Below, piece after piece: positions 7,792-15,957 of a stretch of DNA of 64,000 bases. This DNA is from Aquimarina sp. AU474 (GTDB taxonomy: Bacteria; Bacteroidota; Bacteroidia; Flavobacteriales; Flavobacteriaceae): positions 310,001-374,000 of the forward strand of contig NZ_OMPE01000008.1 in the NCBI RefSeq assembly GCF_900312815.1, written 5' to 3'. Under the pieces are notes generated by a model. It had not been told where the DNA came from, ran no database searches, and saw only the letters and a program-made list of their open reading frames with translations. Positions within the stretch are counted from its first letter, which is position 1. The number at the start of each line of letters is the position of its first letter. The position numbers and the translations under genes are program-made.

Positions 7792-8766
7792 ATGTTTTTC
7801 ACCAAAAGAAGGCACGTATCTTATAGTGTATTTTTATTTTCCTTTTTCTTGATGTTCACTCAAGAAATGATTAGCCAACAAAACAATGTTAGTGTTGATT
7901 ACAAGACTCTTATCGTAAAAAGTAAAATCTTGTATCTACCAATTCTTCCTGAAAATAAAAAATCAATTCTAGATAATATTGACCCTCTTAATATAGCTGA
8001 AAAAGAGCAGGTAATAGATAATTTTGCAGTAAAATGGGATACCGTTAGGTTTAATCCTTTTCATGGAGAGAATATTGAATTCCCTTTAGAACTGGCTTTT
8101 GATAGTAAAGAATTTGCATCTCCTGTGGATCGCAAAATGGTAGTAACTTCGCGTTATGGTTGGAGAAGAGGGCGACCGCATCAGGGTATAGATATAGACT
8201 TAGTAGTTGGCGATAGCGTTAGAACTATCTTGGATGGTAAGGTACGTTATGTAAGATATCATGGAGGGCATGGTAAGACTGTTGTGGTTAGACATAAGAA
8301 TGGTTTGGAAACCGTTTATGCACACTTGTCAGAATATTTGGTAAAAGAAAATCAAGAAGTAAAAAAAGGAGAAGCAATAGGAAAAGGTGGTATTACCGGT
8401 AACTCTAGAGGTAGCCATTTGCATCTTGAAGTTAGATATCATGGTAAATCAATAAACCCTGAGTATTTATTTGAGTTTTCTAATGATAATACCAAGGTAA
8501 GATCAAATAAATTATTCGTTACCAGAAAATGGATAACTCCAAGATATCATAGATCAACTCGAAAAAGTCAAATTGTTATATGTACGACTTTGGATGATAT
8601 TGCGAAAATTAAAGAAAATCAAAAAAAGATCTATACCGTTAGAAAAGGAGATACATTGTATGGTATTGCCAATAAATATGGGTTAGGAGTATCCGAAATC
8701 TGCAAAATAAATGCTATACGCCATAACTCAGTTTTAAAAATAGGACAGCAAATAATTGTAAATTAA
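7792..8766 (+). CDS. Secreted M23 peptidase with C-terminal LysM domain
   Basis: A zinc endopeptidase that cuts peptidoglycan cross-links. The N-terminal signal peptide (about 1-29, ending before QQNNVS) is followed by an M23/LytM domain with zinc ligands His130 and Asp134 (RPHQGIDID) and His209/His211 (GSHLHLEV), plus His178 in VYAHLS. All active-site residues are present, so it is a true enzyme rather than a LytM-like activator. A LysM domain (about 280-323, YTVRKGDTLYGIANKYG) binds the glycan strand. The start at ATG 7792 is used instead of the TTG one codon earlier. Confidence 0.92.
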   Translation: MFFTKRRHVSYSVFLFSFFLMFTQEMISQQNNVSVDYKTLIVKSKILYLPILPENKKSILDNIDPLNIAEKEQVIDNFAVKWDTVRFNPFHGENIEFPLELAFDSKEFASPVDRKMVVTSRYGWRRGRPHQGIDIDLVVGDSVRTILDGKVRYVRYHGGHGKTVVVRHKNGLETVYAHLSEYLVKENQEVKKGEAIGKGGITGNSRGSHLHLEVRYHGKSINPEYLFEFSNDNTKVRSNKLFVTRKWITPRYHRSTRKSQIVICTTLDDIAKIKENQKKIYTVRKGDTLYGIANKYGLGVSEICKINAIRHNSVLKIGQQIIVN

Positions 8767-8789
8767 TTTAACTGCCCTTTAAACTCATA

Positions 8790-10058
8790 TCATTTAGGTA
8801 CATTATCTTTTATATGTTTATTGATCATTTCTAATAAATGACTTCTATTATATGGTTTTAAAATATAATCATTAAGACCTGCCTGTATAATTTGTCGGTT
8901 CAGTTGCGTTATATCAACTGCTGTTAAAGCAATAATAGGCGTTTTTGGATCAAACTCACGAATCCTTTTTGTAGTACCAATACCATTAAGTTTTGGCATA
9001 TTAATATCCATTAATATAACATCATATTGATTTTCTTTTGCAAGTTCGATAGCATCAAAACCATTATCAATAGTAGTGCAATTAAAATTTTCTTTGGATA
9101 ACATTTTTTCGGCTACCAGTAAATTTAGTTTGTTATCATCTACGACCAATGCTTTTAACTGTTCTTTACTCGTAGTGTTTAGTGTAGTAATATGAGGTAC
9201 GTTTTTATCTTTTTTAGATTTTTGGCTTGGTAATATTTTAAAATCAACCACCAATGCATATTCTGAACCTGTCTTCGAATTATTTTCTATGATAATTTCT
9301 CCCCCTAATACGGCGGTTAATTTTTTAACAATTTTAGAATTGAGCCCTGTACCTAAGTATGATGTTTTGGCTTGATCTACATTAATGAATTCCTGATAGA
9401 TTGATTTTTGATCTTCTTTAGATACTCCATAACCATTATGAGTAACCTTAAATGAAACGGTAAAATTGTCTTCCTTTTTTTTAATTAAGTTGACAGAAAA
9501 ATTCACATTTCCATTTTTAGTAAACCTTAGAGCATTACTTATTAAATTCATTAATATCTGCGATAATATAGCTGGGTCTCCTACAACCATTTGATCGATT
9601 TCTGGGTCAAAATCAAATTGTAAGGTATTATCACTACTCTCTGTTGCATAACTAAAAGAATTAGTTAAATCTTGCGTAATTTGATTTAAATCAAAAATTA
9701 TGTTGTGACTATTGATCTCTTCAGAATTAATATAATTAACGTGTAAAACATTATTAATCAATGTTAACAGGTAATTTCCTGAAAATTTTAAAGACTTTAA
9801 TTTTTTATCTTCTTTTAGTTTTGGGTGCTCTTCGGCGATTAAATTCGTTAATCCCATGATTCCATATAAAGGAATCCTTAGTTCTTGACTAAGAAGAGAA
9901 ATATAATCTTGTTGTGCTTGAAACTGTTTCTCGGATTCTTTAAGTAAAGATTCAAACTCTGTACTCTTTTTATTCAGTGTTTCTGTAATACTTCTGCATC
10001 GCATCCAAAGAAAAAGAATTATAGCCAGAAGTAATCCTCCGAGTATATAAAATATCAT
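8790..10058 (-). CDS. Degenerate hybrid histidine kinase with intact receiver domain
   Basis: Membrane-anchored by one N-terminal TM (residues 1-18), with a HisKA-like helix pair, a HATPase-like domain and a C-terminal receiver (about 302-418). The H-box reads LLSQELRIPL: the phospho-acceptor His is Gln58 (codon CAA). The G1 box is HNGYG (207-211) instead of D-x-G-x-G, and the G2 region is GTGLNSK; the N-box NLISNALRFT is kept. The receiver keeps Asp307/308, phospho-acceptor Asp351 (LMDINMP), Thr379 and Lys401. It is therefore probably a pseudokinase whose receiver is phosphorylated by a partner. No partner gene is adjacent. Confidence 0.88.
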   Translation of the reverse strand: MIFYILGGLLLAIILFLWMRCRSITETLNKKSTEFESLLKESEKQFQAQQDYISLLSQELRIPLYGIMGLTNLIAEEHPKLKEDKKLKSLKFSGNYLLTLINNVLHVNYINSEEINSHNIIFDLNQITQDLTNSFSYATESSDNTLQFDFDPEIDQMVVGDPAILSQILMNLISNALRFTKNGNVNFSVNLIKKKEDNFTVSFKVTHNGYGVSKEDQKSIYQEFINVDQAKTSYLGTGLNSKIVKKLTAVLGGEIIIENNSKTGSEYALVVDFKILPSQKSKKDKNVPHITTLNTTSKEQLKALVVDDNKLNLLVAEKMLSKENFNCTTIDNGFDAIELAKENQYDVILMDINMPKLNGIGTTKRIREFDPKTPIIALTAVDITQLNRQIIQAGLNDYILKPYNRSHLLEMINKHIKDNVPK

Positions 10059-10078
10059 AGTTGTTTTTTTGTTAGTAG

Positions 10079-10109
10079 CAAAGTAAGATATATAAGGTTT
10101 ATCTTACAA
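10079..10109 (-). promoter_or_regulatory. Probable promoter of the pseudokinase gene
   Basis: On the minus strand TTG (10109-10107) and TTACTTTG (10086-10079) are separated by 20 nt. This is the normal Bacteroidota spacing, with one mismatch to the -7 consensus. The start codon at 10058 follows 20 nt later. Confidence 0.5.
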
Positions 10110-10221
10110 ATTTGGATTGTTATTTTTTATAATTATCGATAAAAAACCTAAAGTTTTACAGGGAATTAACAGACATATATATTATAATATATATCTTTAA
10201 GCCTTGTGAGCAGTAGATTTT

Positions 10222-10872
10222 ATGATTATGAGAAGTAAATTTTTATTAGTTTTTTTTATTGGTGTTTACGGTTTTATGAATGGACAGATAGAAAAGTCTT
10301 CTTCATTGCGCATTGATACAGGAGATTTAAAAACTGATAAATATAGACTATCCTCGGGTTTACCTAAGCCCGATGCCAAAAATAAATTTACGCTTTCAAG
10401 CACTCCTGAAGATGGTAGCGATTTTAGAAAAAAAGAACAATCATTTAGTATGAATGATAATGATGGTTTTTTTAAACCTAAAACCAAAGCTACGCCAAAA
10501 TGGTTTACAAAGGATCGTGATATCAAGGATGAGTACAAAAGCGATCAATACCTTGGCGATTTTAAAAATAATGGCAAATTTGTAAATCTTGTATATCGAG
10601 ATCATGAATATGTGGATGGAGATATAGTACGGATTTTCATTAATGAAGACATCATTGGTCCTAGAGTATTTCTTACAGCGAATTATAAGAGTATTAAAAT
10701 TGATTTAATAAAAGGATTCAATAAAATAGATATTCAAGCTCTAAACCAAGGTGAATCTGGCCCTAATACTGCAGAGTTTCAACTTTATGATGATCAAGGA
10801 AATTTAATTACCGGAAATGAGTGGAACCTTACTACAGGTGTAAAGGCTACCTTAATTGTGGTAAAAGAATAG
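10222..10872 (+). CDS. Secreted protein of unknown function with a DGD-type beta domain
   Basis: A 216-aa protein with a signal peptide (LLVFFIGVYGFMNG, cleavage near residue 22). A charged, low-complexity middle (about 30-105) precedes a C-terminal beta-sandwich-like domain. That domain has YVDGDIVRIFIN, a run of alternating hydrophobics, then LNQGESGPNTAEFQLYDDQG and a closing KATLIVVKE. I have the impression that this last domain recurs in exported flavobacterial proteins, but I cannot name it or its ligand. ATG 10222 and ATG 10228 are both possible starts. It is a single gene with an AT-rich upstream region. Confidence 0.7.
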   Translation: MIMRSKFLLVFFIGVYGFMNGQIEKSSSLRIDTGDLKTDKYRLSSGLPKPDAKNKFTLSSTPEDGSDFRKKEQSFSMNDNDGFFKPKTKATPKWFTKDRDIKDEYKSDQYLGDFKNNGKFVNLVYRDHEYVDGDIVRIFINEDIIGPRVFLTANYKSIKIDLIKGFNKIDIQALNQGESGPNTAEFQLYDDQGNLITGNEWNLTTGVKATLIVVKE

Positions 10873-11041
10873 TATTTTCTTTTCGTAATCTTCTACACAA
10901 TACATATAACCGCTATTCGGTAACATTTCTATACCACTTCTTTTTATTCTATATATAGAAAAAGTTATTCATAATATTTTTTTTACATTTTCTGTGATTT
11001 TTTTAATCTAACGTATACTAATTATAAAAAACGTGAACTAT

Positions 11042-11530
11042 ATGGGTAAAGAGTATGAGTTTACTCAAATAATTAAGGATAACGAGGGCGTCATTTTTAA
11101 GATAACTACAATTTATACAAACAATCAAGAGGATCAAAAAGATCTGTATCAGGAAATTGTTTATCAGTTATGGAAGGCTTTTGAGAGTTTTAGAGGAGAT
11201 GCTAAAATTAGTACATGGATGTATCGAGTAGCATTAAATACAGCTATAACGAGAATAAAGAAAGAAAAACGAAGAGGAAACAGAATTGGAATTGATAAAG
11301 TAATCATGTTGCAAACCGAGCAATATGATACAGAGTTTGAAGAGCGATTAAAAATATTGTATTCTCATATTAAAGGACTTAACGAACTAGAAAAAGGATT
11401 AATGCTATTACTTCTCGAAGGTAAGAAATATGAAGAGATAGCAAGTATTACGGGGCTTTCGCCTAGTAATGTTGGAACAAGGATATCAAGAATAAAAGAA
11501 AAGTTAAGAACACAGATCATTAAAGAATAA
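11042..11530 (+). CDS. ECF-type RNA polymerase sigma factor
   Basis: A 162-aa sigma-70 family protein with region 2 (about 5-70, DQKDLYQEIVYQLWKAFESF then STWMYRVALNTA) and region 4 (about 110-160, EGKKYEEIASITGLSPSNVGTRISRIKEKL). The linker is short and no extra domain is present. The ATG at 11042 is preferred to an in-frame GTG at 11033. Its stop codon lies 4 nt before a membrane-protein gene, the usual arrangement of an ECF sigma with its membrane partner. This implies a signal from the envelope or membrane. Confidence 0.92.
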   Translation: MGKEYEFTQIIKDNEGVIFKITTIYTNNQEDQKDLYQEIVYQLWKAFESFRGDAKISTWMYRVALNTAITRIKKEKRRGNRIGIDKVIMLQTEQYDTEFEERLKILYSHIKGLNELEKGLMLLLLEGKKYEEIASITGLSPSNVGTRISRIKEKLRTQIIKE

Positions 11531-11534
11531 GCAA

Positions 11535-12149
11535 ATGGAATTAGAAGAAATGCAATCAATTTGGTCTGAACTAAGCGGCCAATTAGAAAAACAAAAGAAA
11601 TTAACGGATAAAATGATTATTATGATGACGCAAGACAAATTTAGAAGTAAAATAAACAAAATAGCATACCCAGAAATAATAGGAACATTTGTTTGTTTTG
11701 GAGCTGCTATTTTGATAATAGTAAACTTTAATAAATTGGATAATTGGTATACTCTTCTATCGGGAATAGTGACACTATTTATTTTGATTATACTGCCTGT
11801 ATTGTCTTTAACATCAATCAATAGAATGCGTAAAGTAGAAATAGCAACCAGTAATTATAAAGAAACACTTTTGAATTATGCCAAAGGGAAAAAACAATTT
11901 CAGACGGTTACAAAATGGGGATACTATCTTGGTTTTATTTTGATGTTTGCTATTATGCCAGTAACAACCAAAATACTTAATAATAAAGATTTATTTTCTG
12001 AAACAAAGAGAGTTTGGCCTTTTGCTATCGCAATACCTTTGGCTATTGTGTTTTTTATTGTTTTTTCGAAATGGGTAATGAAATTTTATAATAACAATAT
12101 TAATTCTGCAGAGTCTTTGATAAAAGAATTAGAAGACACAAATGTTTAG
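11535..12149 (+). CDS. Membrane partner of the ECF sigma factor (putative anti-sigma factor)
   Basis: A 204-aa protein beginning with a soluble helix (MELEEMQSIWSEL, then a basic coiled segment to about 45) and followed by four predicted membrane segments (about 50-66, 73-93, 128-146, 162-180). The N-terminal motif EEMQSIWSELS recurs in flavobacterial proteins encoded just after ECF sigma genes. I infer that it holds the sigma factor at the membrane. There is no ZAS or FecR-like motif. Translation is probably coupled to the sigma gene (4-nt gap), and a terminator follows. Confidence 0.72.
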   Translation: MELEEMQSIWSELSGQLEKQKKLTDKMIIMMTQDKFRSKINKIAYPEIIGTFVCFGAAILIIVNFNKLDNWYTLLSGIVTLFILIILPVLSLTSINRMRKVEIATSNYKETLLNYAKGKKQFQTVTKWGYYLGFILMFAIMPVTTKILNNKDLFSETKRVWPFAIAIPLAIVFFIVFSKWVMKFYNNNINSAESLIKELEDTNV

Positions 12150-12171
12150 GATTTAGAAGTAAAGACATGTT

Positions 12172-12204
12172 AAAAAAGGACTGTAGTAAAACAGTCCTTT
12201 TTTG
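12172..12204. terminator. Bidirectional intrinsic terminator
   Basis: The stem AAGGACTG / CAGTCCTT is flanked by A and T runs. It sits between the convergent sigma/anti-sigma operon and the metalloprotease gene and serves both. Confidence 0.88.
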
Positions 12205-12235
12205 GTATTAATAAGTTAATGTTTTTACTTTATAA

Positions 12236-13405
12236 TTATGAACCACAACGCCCACCATTGGCCCATCTTCCATTAGTTCCTAAAGTATATAGATAACCAT
12301 TATACGTTACTTTGCTTCCTGCGGTATAACTTCTTCTACTGTCATATTCAGAAACATCCGTACAAATATCGGCACTTGCAGGAGTATCTGTACACTCAGC
12401 AATTCTGTTCCAACGTGTAAAATCTCTTTCGTATAAGAATCCTCTATATGTTACTTTATCACCAACAGAGTAGGATCTTCCTCTTACCCATTCTTCGATA
12501 CCTTGACAAGGGTTAGTATCAGGAGTCCCGCCCGTATCTGATGAATACGCATTATTTGTTCCTTCTATATCAAGAGCAGAAATAGCTGCTTGTCTTCTAG
12601 GTAATACGTTTCCGTTTAAATCTGTAATTGTAGGCTGGCCATTTTTACTGAATGTGTAACTACCATACATCATAGTTGAGTTAATATCAAAATCTCTGGT
12701 AATCAGGGTAGCAGAATTACTTTTGTAAAATTGGTCCTCTGCACCATTTTGAATATTTTCAAAATTGATAATGACATGATTATCTCTGTCTGATCGATTT
12801 TGCTCATGTATATATCCAAGTGTATGTCCTATTTCATGAATAATTACTACCGCCGTGGTACGTGTACCTAATCGTATAAATCCTCTAGATCCATTCATTC
12901 CTAGAGTGGCGACTCCACAGTTACAATTATCACCATTACTGCTTATGGTAACATAATTAGATTCATTAGTACGTTCTTTAAACCGTACATTGGTTTTACT
13001 TGACCACTCGTCCATAGATTTTTGAAGTTCGCTACGTACAGAATTACTTAAACCTTGGGTAACATAGACTATGGTATTGTTAGTCCATTTCCTTACACCG
13101 CCGGCTAATCCGAGTTTTTCGTTGATTCCTTCGTCTGGTGCTGCATCAAGATCCGGAGCAATTTTTGTATCGGTTAATTGATCTTCAAATAATCGGGCAT
13201 CGGTTCCTTGAAGGCTATATGTACCATCATTTTCTTTTTTTACAAGAACACGTTCACCCAAGAAGTATTTTTCAATTAATTCTTGTTCTTGACCTGTGGT
13301 ATCGGTTTCTTGATCAAAGTTTTCGTTTTTTTCACATGAAGCAAAAGACAAAGCTATAGCTAATATGCTAACTTTTAGTCCTTTTAATGCTGTTTTAATT
13401 TTCAT
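12236..13405 (-). CDS. Astacin (M12A) metalloprotease lipoprotein with two CBM5/12-like modules
   Basis: An exported zinc endopeptidase. The SPII lipobox ALSFASC puts the anchor at Cys24. A pro-region reaches to about residue 105. The astacin domain (about 106-290) has HEIGHTLGYIHEQ (zinc ligands His190, His194, His200; catalytic Glu191) and the Met-turn STMMYGSY (243-250). Two C-terminal modules (about 303-339 and 349-389) carry the pattern of chitin-binding CBM5/12: W/Y, then SYxxGxKVTYxGxLY. Flavobacterial relatives include flavastacin and myroilysin. The substrate could be protein embedded in a chitin matrix; that is inference. Confidence 0.9.
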   Translation of the reverse strand: MKIKTALKGLKVSILAIALSFASCEKNENFDQETDTTGQEQELIEKYFLGERVLVKKENDGTYSLQGTDARLFEDQLTDTKIAPDLDAAPDEGINEKLGLAGGVRKWTNNTIVYVTQGLSNSVRSELQKSMDEWSSKTNVRFKERTNESNYVTISSNGDNCNCGVATLGMNGSRGFIRLGTRTTAVVIIHEIGHTLGYIHEQNRSDRDNHVIINFENIQNGAEDQFYKSNSATLITRDFDINSTMMYGSYTFSKNGQPTITDLNGNVLPRRQAAISALDIEGTNNAYSSDTGGTPDTNPCQGIEEWVRGRSYSVGDKVTYRGFLYERDFTRWNRIAECTDTPASADICTDVSEYDSRRSYTAGSKVTYNGYLYTLGTNGRWANGGRCGS

Positions 13406-13546
13406 TGAGTTTAGTTTAAATTTAAAAAAATAGTGAATTTGTGCACGTGTTATTAACTAGTATAAATCGATGAATAGTGTTTAAGAAGGCGTTAAAAAAA
13501 CCGTTAAAGTTTCTTAAAATTTAAAAATAAACAAGTATAGATTGAA

Positions 13547-13577
13547 CAAAAAAACCTGTATCAGACAGATACAGGTT
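13547..13577 (-). terminator. Intrinsic terminator of the small membrane-protein gene
   Basis: AACCTGTATC / GATACAGGTT form a perfect 10-bp stem with a 5-nt loop. On the minus strand it is followed by a U tract (A run at 13547-13554 on the plus strand). It lies 24 nt after the stop codon of the gene at 13601. Confidence 0.85.
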
Positions 13578-13600
13578 GAAGGAATTAATAGCGTTTTTAA

Positions 13601-14029
13601 TCAGGAAATCCAGTCTTTGGCTATAGCTTTTTTTGAAAACCAAACTAAAAATAATGCTACAATAATTATTAATAAAGGCATCATTATTCTTGGACCCGAT
13701 AGAGAAACATAATCTTGTAAAAAGAAATTATATATAGCTTGTGCTAACACAGCTATAAGTGATACCAAAAATAGGAGGTAGGCCCATTTTTTCTTTAAGA
13801 TTAATCCAATACATGCCAATGTACCACCAAATACGGCAATTGCAAATACTCCAGTTACCCAGGCTGGCATATTGTTATAAAAATTTTGATCTCCTTCGGG
13901 CATCGCGGCTAGGGCTTCTTCGGTCATATATGCTTGAGCTATATATGCTAGTACGCCTATAATATTCCAAATAAATGCTACAATACTAACGACCCAGTAC
14001 CATGCAGGGAGTTTGTTTGTGTTTTCCAT
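13601..14029 (-). CDS. Small four-helix integral membrane protein, function unknown
   Basis: A 142-aa inner-membrane protein with four predicted TM segments (about 10-31, 55-78, 83-105, 114-134). Conserved features are the opening NKLPAWYWVVSIVAFIWN, the loop AYMTEEALAAMPEGDQ and the end WFSKKAIAKDW. Homologues are common in flavobacteria and are sometimes labelled sugar transporter without evidence; I see no transporter motif. It is a single gene with its own terminator and is divergent from the gene at 14204. Confidence 0.7.
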   Translation of the reverse strand: MENTNKLPAWYWVVSIVAFIWNIIGVLAYIAQAYMTEEALAAMPEGDQNFYNNMPAWVTGVFAIAVFGGTLACIGLILKKKWAYLLFLVSLIAVLAQAIYNFFLQDYVSLSGPRIMMPLLIIIVALFLVWFSKKAIAKDWIS

Positions 14030-14130
14030 ATGATGTTGATTATTAAGTTGTTTTGAATAAACAATGTAACTAGAAACGGTTTAAATTGCAAATACTAAAT
14101 AGGCGTCATGATAGTTAAAACCGCTGTTAC

Positions 14131-14163
14131 TTGGTCTATTTCCGAATTTATTATTCATATTTG
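14131..14163 (+). promoter_or_regulatory. Probable promoter upstream of 14204
   Basis: TTG (14131-14133) and CATATTTG (14156-14163) are 22 nt apart, close to the Bacteroidota pattern. Their position 40 nt before ATG 14204 supports that start over an in-frame ATG at 14108, which lies upstream of these elements. Confidence 0.45.
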
Positions 14164-14203
14164 TATCCCTAGTAAAACCAAAACTTACAGAAGATATTTA
14201 TTT

Positions 14204-14587
14204 ATGAATGTAGAAGATGTAGTAAAAAGTTATGATCTTGATATTGGTAAAGTAATTTTTTATAAAAACTATTTAGTGATTGAAGTGGCCGAAGGGATTT
14301 CTTTTAACCATGAAAAAGCAACAAAACTGTCCGTATTAACAAATTTGCATTTCGGAGATCTTCCATTTGGTTATATATCACATCGTGTAAACTCATATTC
14401 ATTAGAAGCTACAGATTATATGAGGATAAAAGAGGTTTTTCCGAATCTTACAGCTTTTGCTGTTGTTGTATATAATAAGTTTCAAGAAACTAGTGTACGT
14501 ATAGAAAATATGTTTTTTGAAGATGGTATTATGACTTTTGATAATCTAGATTATGCAAAGGCTTGGATAGCGGAAAAACTTGCTTAG
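14204..14587 (+). CDS. Hypothetical protein, possible STAS/SpoIIAA-like fold
   Basis: A 127-aa cytoplasmic protein with no signal peptide. The order of strands and helices (DIGKVIFYKNYLVIEVAEG, FGYISHRV, FPNLTAFAVVVYN) and the C-terminal DYAKAWIAEKL recall small STAS or SpoIIAA-like proteins of Bacteroidota. The resemblance is weak and no phosphorylatable Ser can be identified. The start is set by the promoter at 14131-14163. It is 27 nt upstream of the fatty acid hydroxylase gene and probably co-transcribed with it. Confidence 0.6.
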   Translation: MNVEDVVKSYDLDIGKVIFYKNYLVIEVAEGISFNHEKATKLSVLTNLHFGDLPFGYISHRVNSYSLEATDYMRIKEVFPNLTAFAVVVYNKFQETSVRIENMFFEDGIMTFDNLDYAKAWIAEKLA

Positions 14588-14614
14588 TTTTAAAAAATAG
14601 AATATTTTGTACCT

Positions 14615-15460
14615 ATGGAAAAGATCATTCACTATTTTGAAACAATACCATCATCACATCGAAGTCTAATTTTGGTAGGAGGAATAGCTTTTTTTTGGAT
14701 CATAGAATATGCCATTCCCTTATTTAGATTTAACTATAAAAAAATTAAGCACGCTTGGCCTAATATTTTCTTCACATTAACTACTATAATTGTTAATTTT
14801 ATTCTTGCCTTTCTTTTATTAAAAACTAGCGATTGGTCGGTTAATAATGGTTTTGGAGTATTACAATGGTTAGATTTACCCCTTTGGGCTACTATTTTGA
14901 TAGGAGTGGCGTTAATGGATTTAATCGGAGCTTGGTTGGCTCATTATGTACAACATATGATTAAACCGTTATGGATGTTTCATTTAATTCACCATACAGA
15001 TAATCATGTGGATACAACAACGGCAAACAGGCATCACCCAGGTGAAAGTATAATACGCTTTTTGTTTACGATTTTGGCTGTATTTGTAGTAGGAGCACCC
15101 GTCGGTATTATCATGTTATATCAGTCCCTATCTGTGATTTTATCTCAATTTAATCATGCAAATATATCTCTACCTAAAAAATTGGATGATATTATCAGTT
15201 TGTTGATTGTTTCTCCAGATATGCACAAAGTACACCATCACTATGTATTGCCATATACAGATACAAATTATGGAAATATATTTTCTATATGGGATAGAAT
15301 GTTTGGTACTTTTGCAAAAATTAGGAATGAAGATTTAATATATGGAGTAGATACTTACCCAGATGTTGATTCTAATGCAAAAATTACGAAATTACTTAAA
15401 CTCCCTTTTGATGGATATAGAGCTCCCGAAGGATCAAAGTTTGAAAAAGAAACACCCTAA
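14615..15460 (+). CDS. Fatty acid hydroxylase / sterol desaturase family protein
   Basis: An integral-membrane di-iron oxygenase of 281 aa with N-terminal TM segments (about 16-35, 50-72, 90-110). The histidine clusters that bind iron are HYVQH, HLIHHTDNH, NRHHPGE and HKVHHHY. The family hydroxylates or desaturates lipids (sterols, carotenoids, fatty acids); in flavobacteria the substrate is unknown. All clusters are present, so it should be active. It follows the hypothetical protein at 14204 by 27 nt and ends at an inverted repeat (15488-15521). Confidence 0.88.
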   Translation: MEKIIHYFETIPSSHRSLILVGGIAFFWIIEYAIPLFRFNYKKIKHAWPNIFFTLTTIIVNFILAFLLLKTSDWSVNNGFGVLQWLDLPLWATILIGVALMDLIGAWLAHYVQHMIKPLWMFHLIHHTDNHVDTTTANRHHPGESIIRFLFTILAVFVVGAPVGIIMLYQSLSVILSQFNHANISLPKKLDDIISLLIVSPDMHKVHHHYVLPYTDTNYGNIFSIWDRMFGTFAKIRNEDLIYGVDTYPDVDSNAKITKLLKLPFDGYRAPEGSKFEKETP

Positions 15461-15487
15461 ATTCATAATTAATGGGATAAAAAAATA

Positions 15488-15521
15488 AAGCTGAATATAC
15501 CTTTAAAGTAATATTCAGCTT
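15488..15521. terminator. Inverted repeat between convergent units
   Basis: AAGCTGAATAT / ATATTCAGCTT is a perfect 11-bp stem with a 12-nt loop. It is placed between the desaturase gene (plus) and the micro-ORF cluster (minus) and probably ends both transcripts. Confidence 0.7.
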
Positions 15522-15542
15522 ATAATTAAATAATTCGTCTTA

Positions 15543-15677
15543 TTAATAAGTATAGCACTTAATTTTTTTATGCATAATGTACTCATGACTGTAAATGTTT
15601 AGTGAATGATCCAAAAACGCACTAGGTTTTTGTACAGCCACATTTATTTTTTTTCTAAGATTCTTTAATGACTTCAT
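15543..15677 (-). CDS. Small ORF, 44 aa, last in a micro-ORF cluster
   Basis: An ATG-started ORF encoding a basic 44-aa peptide. It starts MKSLKNLRKKINVAV, has AFLDHSLNIYSHEY in the middle and ends KKIKCYTY. There is no TM helix or signal peptide, and one Cys near the C-terminus. It is unrelated in sequence to the three upstream paralogous micro-ORFs but is in the same direction, 35 nt after the last of them and just before the terminator at 15488-15521. Coding status is inferred from this position and the even spacing. Confidence 0.45.
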   Translation of the reverse strand: MKSLKNLRKKINVAVQKPSAFLDHSLNIYSHEYIMHKKIKCYTY

Positions 15678-15712
15678 GATTAGTGTTTTTATGATTGATA
15701 AATAAGGTGTAA

Positions 15713-15799
15713 CTACCTATAACGTCTTCTAGTATTCCAGATAAATCCTTTTGTAGTCGATAATTTTTTACTGATTTGATTGTTGTCTAAAGTTCTCAT
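15713..15799 (-). CDS. Tandem micro-ORF C, 28 aa, IWNTRRRYR family
   Basis: It encodes 28 aa beginning MRTLDNNQISKKL and ending IWNTRRRYR, followed by TAG. It is 22/28 identical to micro-ORF B and shares the C-terminus with A. Several differences from B are synonymous or conservative (Lys/Arg, Phe/Tyr, Asn/Ser), which is the pattern of a selected peptide rather than of a non-coding repeat. The product is very basic, with one Trp and no Cys. Function unknown. Confidence 0.6.
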   Translation of the reverse strand: MRTLDNNQISKKLSTTKGFIWNTRRRYR

Positions 15800-15832
15800 G
15801 TTGTTGATTTTTTAATTAATTATTTGATTAGA

Positions 15833-15919
15833 TTATCTATAGCGTCTTTTGGTATTCCAGATATATCCTTTGGATGTTATTAATTTTTTACTGATTTGGT
15901 TACTGTCTAAAGTTCTCAT
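15833..15919 (-). CDS. Tandem micro-ORF B, 28 aa, IWNTKRRYR family
   Basis: It encodes 28 aa beginning MRTLDSNQISKKL and ending YIWNTKRRYR, followed by TAA. Start codons of B and C are exactly 120 nt apart, and the spacer between them has a conserved T-rich stretch before each ATG. The paralogy with A and C and the conserved last nine residues support translation. Confidence 0.6.
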   Translation of the reverse strand: MRTLDSNQISKKLITSKGYIWNTKRRYR

Positions 15920-15957
15920 GTTGTTGATTTTTTAATTATTGTTTTTACTCTTTTTGA

